Below, one piece after another: positions 30,414 to 42,364 of a stretch of DNA of 64,000 nt. The stretch is from Tomitella gaofuii (GTDB lineage Bacteria > Actinomycetota > Actinomycetes > Mycobacteriales > Mycobacteriaceae): positions 1,054,001 to 1,118,000 of the forward strand of contig NZ_CP059900.1 of the NCBI RefSeq assembly GCF_014126825.1. The letters are read 5' to 3'. Under the pieces are notes generated by a model that made no database searches, was not told the DNA's origin, and saw only the letters and a list, made by a program, of their open reading frames with translations. Numbering within the stretch: position 1 is the first letter of the stretch; the number at the start of each line of letters is the position of its first letter. Made by a program: the position numbers and the translations under genes.

Positions 30414-31408
30414 ATGATGCCTGCACAGACAGGTGACGGCGGCGTTCCGGAAAGAGAACCGGATGCGGTGCCGGAGGGGGCCGACGCGCGTGCCCGCATC
30501 CTGCACGCGGCGGCGTTCGGCGCCGGGCCCGCGAGCGTCGCGGGGCGGGTCGGCGCCGGAGCCGAGCGGCCGGGCAGGGCACCCGCGATCGTGCTCCCCG
30601 CCGCGCGCACCCCCCGTGAGCTCTGGTGGCGGGCGGTGGCGCATTCCGGGGCCGGGTACTACTCCCGGGCGGGCGGCGATCTGGCGGCGCTGGCGGCCGC
30701 GGGCGCCGGGCCGGGGGGGACGCGCTGGCGGCGTCGACCGCGGCGTCGCTGCTCCGGCAGATGGGCGGCCACGATCGGGCGGCGGTGTACGACGGTCGCG
30801 CGCTGGCGCGGATCGCCGGCGCCGGGGGCGGCGCGCGCGAACCTGTGGCCGGGCACGCGGCCGCCGACGCGTGGACGGGACTTGCGGCGGATCGCCTGGG
30901 CCGCGGCGACTGGCGCTCGGCGCGCAGGCTCCTGGCCCGGTGCCGGGAACAGTGCGCGGAGTCCGGTCGGGAGCCGGCGCGGGGCACGGAGACGCCGGGC
31001 ACGGGTGCGCCTCCGCGCGTGGCACTGCGCCTGCACTGGGTGACGGCCGAGACCGCGATGACGGCGGGCGCCCCGGAGGCGGCGGTGGCCGCGGCGCGCG
31101 CCGGGCTGGAGATGCTCGAGGCGGGCGCGTTCCCGTCGGAACGGCACCGGGTGAAGACCCTCCTCGTCGCCGCGGCGGCGGAGGCGGTGGCCGGGAGGCC
31201 GGGGGCGGCGGCCGCGCTGGCGGACCGCGCCCACTCCGCTGCCCGGACTGCGGGGCTGGTGCCTCTCCGGTGGGCGGCCGCGATGCTGCTCGCCGGCGTG
31301 ACGGAGAACGCGGCGGCCGGTGCGGCCGCCTCCGACGTGCACGCATGCCACGGCATCCTCGTGGCGCGCGGGGGCGGGGATCCGCGCCTGATGAGGGGGT
31401 ATCTCTGA
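30414..31408 (+). CDS. Hypothetical helical-repeat protein, Rv3415c-like, one frameshift
   Basis: About 332 residues once repaired. Start at the ATG at 30414, 9 nt after an AGGAGGG site; GTG 30408 is too close to that site. A -1 shift falls in a run of seven G near 30715; one more G joins GAGPGG to DALAASTAASLLRQMGGHDRAAVYDGRAL. The rest is a succession of Ala-rich helix pairs (AADAWTGLAADRLGRGDWRSARRLL, AETAMTAGAPEAAVAAARAGLEML), suggesting TPR-like scaffolding. No signal peptide or membrane segment. It sits between whiB3 and sigD, as Rv3415c does; function unknown. Confidence 0.72.
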
Positions 31409-31426
31409 GCCCCCGGCGCGCGTTCG

Positions 31427-31450
31427 GCACGGCGCCCGGGGGCGCCGTGC
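31427..31450 (+). terminator. Hairpin between the Rv3415c-like gene and sigD
   Basis: Perfect 10-bp arms (31427-31436, 31441-31450) with a 4-nt loop, 18 nt after the stop. No T-run. Confidence 0.5.
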
Positions 31451-31613
31451 TCGGCGGCCGTGGTGTCGGCGGATCGGGCCGGCCGGCACGGCGCCGGGGT
31501 GCCAGGGTGCGCTCCGGCGTACCTGCGGCCGATATGGTGGGACGGGACAATCGACTTGAAACATGCATCGCCGCTGTTCGCCGGCGGGGCGAGGACTGGG
31601 GCTTGAAGGCACG

Positions 31614-32219
31614 ATGACGCGACCGGACGACGAGGTATCCCGAGATGTCGCGGATGCCGTGGCGGGAGATCGCGCCGCACTGCATCGGCTGCTGACCGAG
31701 ATCCGCCCCCTCGTCGTGCGCTACTGCCGTGCACGGGTGGGCTTCGCTGAACGCGGCTTCGGCTCGGCCGACGACGTGGCGCAGGAAGTGTGCATGGCGG
31801 TGGTGACGGCGCTGCCGCGGTACAAGGATCAGGGCAAGCCGTTCATGGCGTTCGTCTACGGGATCGCCTCGCATAAAGTCGCCGATGCGCACCGTTCGTC
31901 CGCGCGTAACAAATCCGAGCCCACCGCAGATATACCGGATGAGATCGGGCGCAACGGTGTCCAGGACGGGACGTACCTGGACCCGGAGCAGTCGTATCTG
32001 GATGCGGAATCCCGCGTGCGTGTGGAGCGGCTCCTCGAGGGGTTGCCGGACAAGCAACGCGAGATCATCGTTCTTCGATTGATCGTCGGGATGTCCGCGG
32101 AGGAGACGGCTGCTGCGGTGGGCAGTACCGCGGGAGCGGTACGCGTGGCCCAGCACAGGGCGCTCGCAAAACTGAGGAACACTTTTGGAGAGGCGGGTGA
32201 GCAGGGTGTCCGAGCGTGA
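31614..32219 (+). CDS. sigD: ECF sigma factor SigD
   Basis: 201 residues. Region 2 contains SADDVAQEVCMAVVTALPRYKDQGKPFMAFVYGIASHKVADAHR; region 4 contains LPDKQREIIVLRLIVGMSAEETAAAVGSTAGAVRVAQHRAL, nearly identical to mycobacterial SigD. It directs RNA polymerase to stationary-phase and starvation genes. The ATG at 31614 is used. Its 3' end overlaps the next gene, the anti-sigma factor rsdA, so the two are made together. Equivalent to Rv3414c. Confidence 0.95.
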   Translation: MTRPDDEVSRDVADAVAGDRAALHRLLTEIRPLVVRYCRARVGFAERGFGSADDVAQEVCMAVVTALPRYKDQGKPFMAFVYGIASHKVADAHRSSARNKSEPTADIPDEIGRNGVQDGTYLDPEQSYLDAESRVRVERLLEGLPDKQREIIVLRLIVGMSAEETAAAVGSTAGAVRVAQHRALAKLRNTFGEAGEQGVRA

Positions 32220-33189
32220 CAACGCGACGGGCGACGAGTCCCCCGGGGCGGACCTCGCCGCCATCCTGCACGATGACGAGTTCATCGAATCGATACTCCG
32301 CGGAGGCGAGGTGCCGGCCGAGGCCGACGCCGAGGCCGAGCTCGCAGTGCTGTTGTCGGGCGCCCGCCATCAGATCGTGAGCACCCCGATGCCCGGCATG
32401 CCGTCGGAGGACGAGCTTGCCGCGGCGCTGGCGTCGGGGATCGAGGAGGCCGGCGCGGGCACGGTGGTGCCGCTGCGCCGGAGCCGTCGGTACCGCTGGA
32501 TGACGACGGTGACCGCGGGCGCCGCCTCGGTGGCGGTGCTGCTCGGCGGCATCGCCGTGGCGGGGCACTTCCTGGGCGCGGACGAGCCCGTCGGCCAGAG
32601 TTCGGAGGACTTCGTCACCGCGGCCAGCATCCGCGACGATCTGGCCCACGCGAAGGACCTGCTGGCCAAGGGGGACCTGCGCGGTTGCCTCGCGGTCCTC
32701 GACTCGGCCACGGAGAAGATGGAGAAGATCCGCGGGGATTCGGCGTTCCCCGAGCTCGACGACACCCGCACGGAGCTGTGGGCGCAGGCGACCGGCCGGC
32801 CGAAGTCCGAGGCGCCCGCGGTGGGTGCCGACGTCGTCGTGCCGTCGCCCGCGCCGACGAGCACGGCCACTCCTCCTCCGTCTTCGCCGTCCCCGCCGTC
32901 GATCGGTATCGAAGGGGTGCCGGGCCTGCCGGACATCTCCGTGCCGCTGCCGCAGATCCAGCTGCCGCCGTTGCCGGACGTGCGGCTGCCGCAGATCCCG
33001 TTGCAGCAGGCTCCGGCGCCGAATCCGACGACGACCACCACGCCGACCCCGACGACGCCGCCGACCACCACGCCGACGGAGACCCCGGCGCCGTCATCCA
33101 GCGCGGACGAGCCGCCGCCGGGCACAGCCACACCGACACCCACCCCCGGTCCGCAGAAGCAGCAGCTGTCCGACCTCGACGGAAACTGA
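32197..33189 (+). CDS. rsdA: Membrane-bound anti-sigma-D factor
   Basis: 330 residues from the GTG at 32197, overlapping sigD by 23 nt; a GTG at 32206 is an alternative. The N-terminal cytoplasmic segment GADLAAILHDDEFIESILRG would bind SigD. One membrane span (TVTAGAASVAVLLGGIAVAG) lies at about 105-124. A helical domain follows (AASIRDDLAHAKDLLAKGDLRGCLAVLDSA), then a long Pro/Thr/Ser-rich extracellular tail. RsdA controls SigD by holding it at the membrane until proteolysis. Equivalent to Rv3413c; identity rests on position and layout. Confidence 0.88.
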   Translation: MSRVSERDNATGDESPGADLAAILHDDEFIESILRGGEVPAEADAEAELAVLLSGARHQIVSTPMPGMPSEDELAAALASGIEEAGAGTVVPLRRSRRYRWMTTVTAGAASVAVLLGGIAVAGHFLGADEPVGQSSEDFVTAASIRDDLAHAKDLLAKGDLRGCLAVLDSATEKMEKIRGDSAFPELDDTRTELWAQATGRPKSEAPAVGADVVVPSPAPTSTATPPPSSPSPPSIGIEGVPGLPDISVPLPQIQLPPLPDVRLPQIPLQQAPAPNPTTTTTPTPTTPPTTTPTETPAPSSSADEPPPGTATPTPTPGPQKQQLSDLDGN

Positions 33190-33253
33190 CCCTTCTTCGG
33201 GAATAGTTCGCTCGGAGCTTCGTGCCCCGGGCCGGTCGATACACACGCAGAAG

Positions 33254-33300
33254 ACGACGATCGCCGCCGCACCCGTTCAGGGCGCGGCGGCGATCGTCGT
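33254..33300. terminator. Bidirectional terminator hairpin between rsdA and the DUF5319 gene
   Basis: Perfect 17-bp arms (33254-33270 and 33284-33300) with a 13-nt loop between two convergent genes; about 65 nt after the rsdA stop. Confidence 0.78.
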
Positions 33301-33350
33301 TCGCGCAGGTCCGGGGCCGTGCTCGGAGAGCCTGGCCGGCCCGGAGGTGC

Positions 33351-35544
<2,194 letters not shown>

Positions 35545-35586
35545 GCCGCTGCGCCCGGCGCACACCGCGCCGGGCGCCGCAGCGGC
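35545..35586 (+). terminator. Hairpin after guaB2
   Basis: Strong GC stem with a CACACC-containing loop starting directly after the guaB2 stop; one arm has a 3-base bulge. No T-run. It may reduce read-through into guaB3. Confidence 0.5.
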
Positions 35587-35655
35587 GGCAGGACGGGCGG
35601 TCGTCGGCCGTCATGGACGGGGCCGTGCCCCTGAGAACCAGGAAAGGGGACACGC

Positions 35656-36795
35656 GTGCGTGACCTCGTGGAAATCGGCATCGGGCGCATAGCCCGGCGC
35701 ACCTACCAGCTCGAGGACATCGACATCGTCCCCTCGCGGCGCACCCGCTCGGCCAAGGACGTGTCCACCGCCTGGCAGATGGACGCCTACAGGTTCGACA
35801 TCCCGCTGCTCGCGCATCCCACGGACGCGCTCGTCTCGCCCGAGTTCGCGGTGGAGATGGGCCGCCGAGGCGGGCTGGGCGTGTTCAACGGCGAGGGGCT
35901 GTGGGCCCGGCACCGCGACGTGGAGGACAAGCTCGCGCAGGTCATCGAGGTGGCCGAGGGTGAGGACGGCCCGGCCGCGGCCACCCGCATGCTGCAGCGG
36001 CTGCACGCCGCGCCGGTGGACCCGGACCTGCTGGGGCAGGCGGTGGCGTCCATCCGCGACGCCGGGGTCACCACGGCCGTGCGGGTGAGCCCGCAGAACG
36101 CCGCCGCGCTCACCCCGCACGTCGTCGCTGCGGGCGTGGACCTGCTGTTCATCCACGGCACGATCATCTCCGCCGAGCACGTGGGAGCGGGGGCGGCGGA
36201 GCCGCTCAACCTCAAGACGTTCATCAACGACCTCGATGTCCCCGTGGTGGCGGGCGGCGTCAGCGACCACCTCACGGCGCTGCACCTGATGCGCACGGGG
36301 GCGGCCGGCGTCATCGTGGGCTACGGGGCCGCCGACGGCGTCACCACCAGCGGCGAGGTGCTGGGCATGGGCGTGCCGATGGCCACCGCCATCGCCGACG
36401 CCGCAGCGGCCCGCCGCGACTACCTGGACGAGACCGGCGGCCGGTATGTGCACGTGATCGCCGACGGCGACATCCGCACCTCCGGCGACGTCGCCAAGGC
36501 CATCGCCTGCGGCGCCGACGCCGCGGTCCTGGGCACGCCCCTCGCTCTCGCCGAGGAGGCGCCGGGCAAGGGCTGGTACTGGCCGACGGTGGCGGCGCAC
36601 CCGTCCATGCCGCGCGGCGCCATCGTGCCGGTCACCTTCGACGACCGCCCGAGCCTCGATACGGTGCTGAGCGGGCCGGCAGACGATCCGTTCGGTTCGC
36701 TCAACCTCGTCGGCGGCCTGCGACGGTCGATGGCGAAGTCCGGGTACTCCGACCTCAAGGAGTTCCAGCGCGTCGAGCTGAGCGTGCGGGGATAG
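35656..36795 (+). CDS. guaB3: IMP dehydrogenase family protein GuaB3
   Basis: 379 residues from the GTG at 35656 with AGGAAAGGGG upstream. IMPDH-like barrel (TYQLEDIDIVPSRRTRSAKDV, LAHPTDALVSPEFAVEMGRRGGLGVFN, VIADGDIRTSGDVAKAIACGADAAVLGTPLA) but with no CBS pair and no GSICTT catalytic cysteine loop. This matches the actinobacterial GuaB3 group, whose members lack IMPDH activity and may regulate guaB2. Equivalent to Rv3410c. Confidence 0.93.
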   Translation: MRDLVEIGIGRIARRTYQLEDIDIVPSRRTRSAKDVSTAWQMDAYRFDIPLLAHPTDALVSPEFAVEMGRRGGLGVFNGEGLWARHRDVEDKLAQVIEVAEGEDGPAAATRMLQRLHAAPVDPDLLGQAVASIRDAGVTTAVRVSPQNAAALTPHVVAAGVDLLFIHGTIISAEHVGAGAAEPLNLKTFINDLDVPVVAGGVSDHLTALHLMRTGAAGVIVGYGAADGVTTSGEVLGMGVPMATAIADAAAARRDYLDETGGRYVHVIADGDIRTSGDVAKAIACGADAAVLGTPLALAEEAPGKGWYWPTVAAHPSMPRGAIVPVTFDDRPSLDTVLSGPADDPFGSLNLVGGLRRSMAKSGYSDLKEFQRVELSVRG

Positions 36796-36946
36796 CCGCG
36801 CCGAGCGGTCAGGGGCGGCGGCCGCGCCGCGCGGGGGTGACCGGCCCGCCGGTCCGCGATCCAGTGCGGCCGTATACCCGGTACCCGCCGTTATAGTAAG
36901 ATCCCTCACACGGACTTCGGGCAGCGGTCGATGTGGAGGAGACGGC

Positions 36947-38665
36947 ATGGCGCCAGGCGTGGACGGGCCGGACTACGACGTGGTGGTGGTCGGATCGGGA
37001 TTCGGGGGCAGCGTCAGCGCGCTGCGTCTCACCGAGAAGGGCTACTCGGTGGGGGTCCTCGAGGCGGGGCGCCGCTACGCCGACGACGAGTTCGCCGCCA
37101 CCAGTTGGGACCTCAAGAAGTTCCTCTGGGCGCCGCGGCTGGGCTGCTACGGGGTGCAGCGCGTGCACATGCTGCGTGATTGCCTCATCCTCGCCGGTGC
37201 AGGCGTGGGCGGCGGCTCGCTGAACTACGCGAACACCCTCTACAAGCCCACAGGGCCGTTCTTCACCGACCCGCAGTGGGCGCACATCACCGACTGGGAG
37301 GACGAGCTCACCCCCTACTACGAGCAGGGCCGGCGGATGCTGGGGGTGGTGCAGAACCCGACGATGACCCCGGCCGACGAAGTCATCAAGTCGGTGGCCG
37401 ACGACATGGGCGCGGGCGACACGTTCATCCAGACCCCGGTGGGCGTGTACTTCGGCGAGGCCGGCGAGACGGTGGACGACCCGTACTTCGGCGGCGTCGG
37501 GCCCGCCCGCACCGGGTGCATCGAATGCGGCGAATGCATGACGGGATGTCGGCACGGCGCCAAGAACACGCTGGTCAAGAACTATCTGGGCCTGGCCGAG
37601 CGGGCCGGTGCGCAGGTGCACCCGATGACCACCGTCACCGCCGTGCGCCGACGGGCGGACGGGGTGTGGGAGATCTCCACCGAACGCACTGGTGCCTGGG
37701 TGCGCAAGCAGCGCCGCACCTTCACCGCGGCCAATGTGGTCCTCGCCGCCGGCACGTGGGGCACGCAGAACCTCCTGCACGCGATGCGCGACGCGGGCAC
37801 GCTGCCCGGGCTGTCTGACAAGCTCGGCGAGCTCACCCGCACCAACTCGGAGTCCATCGTCGGCGCGGGCAAGTTCGCGGTGGACCCGGAGATGGACCTG
37901 ACCAAGGGCGTCGCCATCACCTCGTCGTTCCACCCCACCGGCGACACCCACATCGAGCCGGTGCGCTACGGCAAGGGCTCCAACGCGATGGGGCTGCTGC
38001 AGACGCTCATGACCGACGGCGGCGGGCGGATTCCGCGCTGGCTCAAGCTGCTCCTGCTCATCCTGCGGCACCCGCTGATGACGCTGCGCATGCTCAACGT
38101 GCGGCGGTGGTCGGAGCGCACGATCATCGCGCTGGTCATGCAGAACCTCGACAACTCGATTACGACGTTCACCAAGCGGGGCATTCTGCGGCGGCGGCAC
38201 ATCAGCAGCCGGCAAGGCCACGGCGAACCCAACCCGTCGTGGATCCCCGCGGGCAACGAGGCCACGCGGCGCATCGCCGACAAGATCGACGGCATCGCGG
38301 GCGGCACGTGGGGCGAGATCTTCAACATCCCGCTCACGGCGCACTTCCTGGGCGGTGCGGTGATCGGCGACGGCCCCGGCTCCGGGGTGATCGACCCGTA
38401 CCACCGGGTGTACGGGTATCCGACGATGTACGTGGTGGACGGTGCGGCGGTGTCGGCCAACCTGGGCGTGAACCCGTCGCTCACCATCACCGCGCAAGCC
38501 GAACGGGCAGCGGCGATGTGGCCGAACAAGGGCGCGACCGACGCGCGGCCGCCGCAGGGCGAGGGCTACCGTCGCATCCGGCCGGTCGCGCCGCGCAGCC
38601 CGTTCGTCCCGGCGAGCGCGCCCGGCGCCCTGCGACTGCCGATCACGCCGATCCAGGCGAGCTGA
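36947..38665 (+). CDS. choD: GMC-type FAD oxidoreductase, cholesterol-oxidase-like
   Basis: 572 residues from the ATG at 36947 with TGGAGGAGA upstream. The FAD-binding dinucleotide motif is VVGSGFGGSVSALRLTEKGY at the N-terminus. GMC family features follow: LILAGAGVGGGSLNYANTLY, VVLAAGTWGTQNLL, and a C-terminal VDGAAVSANLGVNPSLTITAQ. A cysteine cluster CIECGECMTGC lies at about residue 190. The M. tuberculosis homologue (Rv3409c) was named cholesterol oxidase, but its substrate is disputed. TATAGT at 36892-36897 may be the -10 box. Confidence 0.88.
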   Translation: MAPGVDGPDYDVVVVGSGFGGSVSALRLTEKGYSVGVLEAGRRYADDEFAATSWDLKKFLWAPRLGCYGVQRVHMLRDCLILAGAGVGGGSLNYANTLYKPTGPFFTDPQWAHITDWEDELTPYYEQGRRMLGVVQNPTMTPADEVIKSVADDMGAGDTFIQTPVGVYFGEAGETVDDPYFGGVGPARTGCIECGECMTGCRHGAKNTLVKNYLGLAERAGAQVHPMTTVTAVRRRADGVWEISTERTGAWVRKQRRTFTAANVVLAAGTWGTQNLLHAMRDAGTLPGLSDKLGELTRTNSESIVGAGKFAVDPEMDLTKGVAITSSFHPTGDTHIEPVRYGKGSNAMGLLQTLMTDGGGRIPRWLKLLLLILRHPLMTLRMLNVRRWSERTIIALVMQNLDNSITTFTKRGILRRRHISSRQGHGEPNPSWIPAGNEATRRIADKIDGIAGGTWGEIFNIPLTAHFLGGAVIGDGPGSGVIDPYHRVYGYPTMYVVDGAAVSANLGVNPSLTITAQAERAAAMWPNKGATDARPPQGEGYRRIRPVAPRSPFVPASAPGALRLPITPIQAS

Positions 38666-38712
38666 GCGGGGACGGTGCCGTCGGCTTGGGGTTCCTGATG
38701 CACACTGGGCCC

Positions 38713-38934
38713 ATGGCGAAGCAGAAGAAGTGGGCGGAGATGTCGTCGGCGGCGCGCGCGGCGATCACGGTGCTGGCCGTGCTGCAGGTGGTGCTGGCGG
38801 GTGCGGCGTGGGCAGACCTGGCCCGCCGGGCCCCGGAGCAGGTGAACGGCAGCAAGCGGTCCTGGGCGTGGGGCATCGCGGTGAATTTCGTCGGCCCCGT
38901 CGCCTACTTCGCCCGCGGCCGCCGCACGCGGTAG
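38713..38934 (+). CDS. Small PLDc_N-type membrane protein
   Basis: 73 residues from the ATG at 38713; an in-frame ATG at 38698 adds five residues. Two hydrophobic segments: AAITVLAVLQVVLAGAAWADL and SWAWGIAVNFVGPVAYFARGRRTR. The second has the G-P-x-x-Y-x-x-x-G-R pattern of PLDc_N-type two-helix membrane proteins. Role unknown. Confidence 0.75.
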   Translation: MAKQKKWAEMSSAARAAITVLAVLQVVLAGAAWADLARRAPEQVNGSKRSWAWGIAVNFVGPVAYFARGRRTR

Positions 38935-38942
38935 CGCCGCGG

Positions 38943-38992
38943 CCAAGCGGATTCGGCACGTCTGCAGCCCGGAACGTGCGAAATCCGCTTGG
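38943..38992. repeat. Long imperfect inverted repeat before guaA
   Basis: Arms of 19 bp (38943-38961 and 38974-38992) match at 17 positions, around a 12-nt spacer. It starts 8 nt after the small membrane gene. It could terminate that gene, but the size and the absence of a T-run also fit a dispersed intergenic palindrome. Confidence 0.65.
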
Positions 38993-39060
38993 TGGGCGCG
39001 TGGGGGTGCCGGGCCTGGGCGTGATGAGGGCTCCCGGCGCGCGCATCGTAGACTGTGCGG

Positions 39061-40641
39061 GTGCCTGAACTCCGCCTGCAGCAGTCCGCCCGGCCCGTGC
39101 TCGTCGTCGATTTCGGCGCGCAGTACGCGCAGCTGATCGCCCGCCGGGTCCGCGAGGCCGGCGTCTACTCCGAGGTCATCGCGCACACCGCGAGCGTGTC
39201 GGAGATCTCCGCCAAGGACCCGTCCGGCATCATCCTGTCCGGCGGCCCCGCCAGCGTGTACGCGGACGGCGCCCCGGCGCTCGACCCTGCGCTGTTCGAC
39301 CTGGGCGTGCCGGTGCTCGGCATCTGCTACGGCTTCCAGGCGATGGCCCGGGCGCTCGGCGGTATCGTGGAGCACACCGGCGGCCGCGAGTACGGGCGCA
39401 CGTCGCTGGACGTCTCCGGCGGCACGCTGCACCAGGGCCTGCCGGAGCAGCAGCCGGTGTGGATGAGCCACGGGGACGCGGTGACGAAGGCGCCCGCCGG
39501 GTTCACGGTCACGGCGTCCAGCGAGGGGGCGCCCGTCGCGGCGTTCGAGTGCCTCGACCGGCGCCTGGCCGGGGTGCAGTACCACCCCGAGGTCCGGCAT
39601 TCCCCGCATGGCCAGGAGGTGCTCACCCGATTCCTGCGCGACGTCGCCGGCCTCGAGCGTTCCTGGACCACCGCGAACATCGTCGAGCAGCTCATCGAGC
39701 AGGTGCGCGCCCAGGTGGGCGACGGCCGCGCGCTGTGCGGACTGTCCGGCGGGGTCGATTCCGCGGTGGCCGCCGCGCTGGTGCAGCGCGCCATCGGCGA
39801 CAGGCTCACCTGCGTGTTCGTCGATCACGGTCTGCTGCGCGAGGGGGAACGCGGTCAGGTCGAGAACGACTTCGTCGCGGCCACCGGCGCCCGGCTGGTG
39901 ACGATCGACGCGGCGTCGACGTTCCTGGGCGAGCTGGCCGGCGTCTCCGACCCGGAGGGCAAACGCAAGATCATCGGGCGCGAGTTCATTCGCAGCTTCG
40001 AGGGTGCGGTCACCGAGGTGCTCGGGGACGCGGCCTCCACCGGCGCGACGGTCGACTTCCTCGTGCAGGGCACGCTGTATCCCGACGTGGTCGAGTCCGG
40101 CGGCGGCTCCGGCACCGCGAACATCAAGAGCCACCACAATGTGGGCGGGCTGCCGGAGGACCTGCAGTTCACCCTCGTCGAGCCGCTGCGCCTGCTGTTC
40201 AAGGACGAGGTGCGCGCCGTGGGGCGCGAGCTGGGGCTGCCGGAGGAGATCGTCGGCCGCCAGCCGTTCCCCGGTCCGGGATTGGCCATCCGCATCGTCG
40301 GCGAGGTCACCGCGGAGCGCCTGGCGCTGCTGCGCCGCGCCGACGCCATCGCCCGCGAGGAGCTCACCATCGCAGGGCTCGACCAGCAGATCTGGCAGTG
40401 CCCGGTGGTGCTGCTCGCGGACGTGCGCAGCGTCGGCGTGCAAGGCGACGGCCGGACTTACGGTCACCCCATCGTCCTGCGGCCGGTGTCGAGCGAGGAC
40501 GCGATGACGGCGGACTGGTCGCGGCTGCAGTACGAGGTGCTCGAGACGATCTCCACCCGCATCACCAACGAGGTGCCCGACGTCAACCGCGTCGTCCTGG
40601 ACGTGACGAGCAAGCCGCCGGGCACCATCGAGTGGGAGTGA
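39061..40641 (+). CDS. guaA: GMP synthase (glutamine-hydrolysing)
   Basis: Converts XMP to GMP. 526 residues from the GTG at 39061; a GTG at 39055 adds two residues. Class I amidotransferase domain: [19 protein letters not shown], the nucleophile elbow GICYGFQ and the H-x-E triad in QYHPEV. ATP pyrophosphatase P-loop: [17 protein letters not shown]. The C-terminal dimerisation domain contains [13 protein letters not shown] and ends [13 protein letters not shown]. Complete (Rv3396c). Confidence 0.97.
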   Translation: MPELRLQQSARPVLVVDFGAQYAQLIARRVREAGVYSEVIAHTASVSEISAKDPSGIILSGGPASVYADGAPALDPALFDLGVPVLGICYGFQAMARALGGIVEHTGGREYGRTSLDVSGGTLHQGLPEQQPVWMSHGDAVTKAPAGFTVTASSEGAPVAAFECLDRRLAGVQYHPEVRHSPHGQEVLTRFLRDVAGLERSWTTANIVEQLIEQVRAQVGDGRALCGLSGGVDSAVAAALVQRAIGDRLTCVFVDHGLLREGERGQVENDFVAATGARLVTIDAASTFLGELAGVSDPEGKRKIIGREFIRSFEGAVTEVLGDAASTGATVDFLVQGTLYPDVVESGGGSGTANIKSHHNVGGLPEDLQFTLVEPLRLLFKDEVRAVGRELGLPEEIVGRQPFPGPGLAIRIVGEVTAERLALLRRADAIAREELTIAGLDQQIWQCPVVLLADVRSVGVQGDGRTYGHPIVLRPVSSEDAMTADWSRLQYEVLETISTRITNEVPDVNRVVLDVTSKPPGTIEWE

Positions 40642-40662
40642 CCCGCGCCGGCGGGCCGGGCG

Positions 40663-40968
40663 TCACCTCCCCGACCTGCACCCGTGCCGCCGTCTGCGGG
40701 GACGCAGTCGCGGGCCGGCGATGAGCAGTAGTCCTACGACGCCGGCGGCGATGACGAACGCCCACCGCAGGTCCACCGCGCCGAGGAAGGCAACCGAGAA
40801 CGGGCCGAACAGGGCCCAGACGGCCACGGCGAAGGCGGCGAGCGCGGCGCACAGCATCGGGCCGGACGGTCCGCGGCGGTCCCCATGCTCCGCCGGGGCG
40901 CCGGTGGCGGCATCAGGGTGACCGTCGGCCGGGCCGCCGGATTCCGCGTGGAATGTGTCGTCAGCCAT
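40663..40968 (-). CDS. Small two-helix membrane protein downstream of the PspC gene
   Basis: 101 residues from the ATG at 40968, overlapping the end of the PspC gene by 8 nt, so co-translated. A Pro/Gly/Asp-rich cytoplasmic start is followed by two membrane spans (MLCAALAAFAVAVWALFGPF and LRWAFVIAAGVVGLLLIAG) and a short Arg-rich tail. Probably an accessory of the PspC/LiaF-like protein. No family recognised. Confidence 0.7.
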   Translation of the reverse strand: MADDTFHAESGGPADGHPDAATGAPAEHGDRRGPSGPMLCAALAAFAVAVWALFGPFSVAFLGAVDLRWAFVIAAGVVGLLLIAGPRLRPRRRRHGCRSGR

Positions 40969-42328
40969 GGCGGACCACCACCTCTCCGATAGCACTGTCG
41001 GCGTTGACGGTGAGGACGGGGCTGTCGGCGGGCTGCCCCGGTCGGGGCGCGGCCGCCGCCTCCGGCAGGCATGTGCTGTCGCCCACGGTCGTGTGGCAGG
41101 TGGCGTCGACGCGCATGGTGTCGGGGACGATGACCTCCACGCGGCCGACGTTGTTGCGCACGTCCACCGTCGTGTCCGCGGTGAGGTCGAGGGACCGCAG
41201 ATCCAGGAGGATCTCGCCCGCGCCCACCTGGTATTCGGGCTGCAGTTGGGCGAGCGTCGTCGGACGGAACTCGCGCTGCCCCACCCCGCCGTCCGTGTCG
41301 AGCGAGCCTGCCAGCGAGCCGAGTATGACGAACCCGGCCAGCGGCGCGGCGACGATGAGCAGGCCGTACCCGGTGCGCAGGAACGCCCCGACGGCGAGGC
41401 CCGCGCCGACGACGGCGAGCGCGACGGCCGCAATCCGCGGAGCGGTGAGCCAGTCCGCCCCGGCGGCCGACACTCCCGAGGCCACTGCGGCGGCGATGAG
41501 CGCCAAACCGATGGTGAACACCGTGAGCCGTGAGCGGCGCCGCTGCGACGGTGCGGGCTCGGGCTCCGGCGGCGGGGTCGGCAGGTCCCATGCGAACGGT
41601 GCGGCGCCCAGTGGATCCCACTCGGGCGGGGTGGTGGCACCGGAGCCGGCGGTCGCCGTATCGGCGCTGCCGGCGTTTCCGCCGTCGGAGTTGTCGGCGG
41701 CCCGGCCCCGGGCGCCGGTGGTTCCGGCGTCCGCCGACGGTCCGGAGCCGGGCGCGGCCGGCTGCGCGGGGCCGGCGGAGGGCGGTGCGGGAAAGGCGTA
41801 GGCAGGGCGCGGGCGCCTGCGGTACAGCAGGTACAGCGCGCCGAGCATGAGCACCGCGCCGAGCAGCCCCGCGCTACCCCTGCCGGTGGTGGCCGGCAGC
41901 GTGGACACCGCGACGATCCCGAGTATGCCGAGCAGTGCGATGTTCCTGGCGCGGAACCGGTTGCGGGGCTTGTCCGGCCGGCTCCACGCGGCGGCGTACG
42001 GGTGTTGCGGGTGCGGGTAGGGCGGGTACCCGTGGACGCCGTACGGATATCCGAACACGGCCGGGTCCTGGTACGGCTGCCGCGGCGACGGGAACGTGAG
42101 CCAGCATGCGACGTACAGCCACACGCCGGCCCCGCCGAAGAGTGCGGACACGACGAAAGCGATCCGCACCAGCAGCGGGTCCACGTCGTAGCGCCTGCCG
42201 ATCCCTTCCGCGACGCCGGCGATCTTGCCCTGCTCGCGCAGCCGCTCCGGCCGGGTGCGCCACAGGTCTCGCAGTTCGTCGGCGATCCCATCGAGCTGGG
42301 GCGGCCCCGTGGGTCTCGTAGTGGTCAT
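40961..42328 (-). CDS. PspC-domain membrane protein with LiaF-like C-terminus
   Basis: 455 residues from the ATG at 42328. An N-terminal PspC domain (KIAGVAEGIGRRYDVDPLLVRIAFVVSALFGGAGVWLYVACWLTF) is followed by a Pro/Tyr/His-rich loop, several more membrane spans, a disordered Ser/Thr/Gly-rich linker and a C-terminal beta-rich domain (GAGEILLDLRSLDLTADTTVDVRNNVGRVEVIVPDTMRVD) like those of LiaF and related envelope-stress proteins. It is divergent from the histidine kinase and shares its control region, a MacS/LiaRS-like envelope-sensing arrangement. Confidence 0.85.
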   Translation of the reverse strand: MTTTRPTGPPQLDGIADELRDLWRTRPERLREQGKIAGVAEGIGRRYDVDPLLVRIAFVVSALFGGAGVWLYVACWLTFPSPRQPYQDPAVFGYPYGVHGYPPYPHPQHPYAAAWSRPDKPRNRFRARNIALLGILGIVAVSTLPATTGRGSAGLLGAVLMLGALYLLYRRRPRPAYAFPAPPSAGPAQPAAPGSGPSADAGTTGARGRAADNSDGGNAGSADTATAGSGATTPPEWDPLGAAPFAWDLPTPPPEPEPAPSQRRRSRLTVFTIGLALIAAAVASGVSAAGADWLTAPRIAAVALAVVGAGLAVGAFLRTGYGLLIVAAPLAGFVILGSLAGSLDTDGGVGQREFRPTTLAQLQPEYQVGAGEILLDLRSLDLTADTTVDVRNNVGRVEVIVPDTMRVDATCHTTVGDSTCLPEAAAAPRPGQPADSPVLTVNADSAIGEVVVRHG

Positions 42329-42364
42329 GTGCTCAATCGTGGCCGCGCGGCGGTGCCGGCACCA

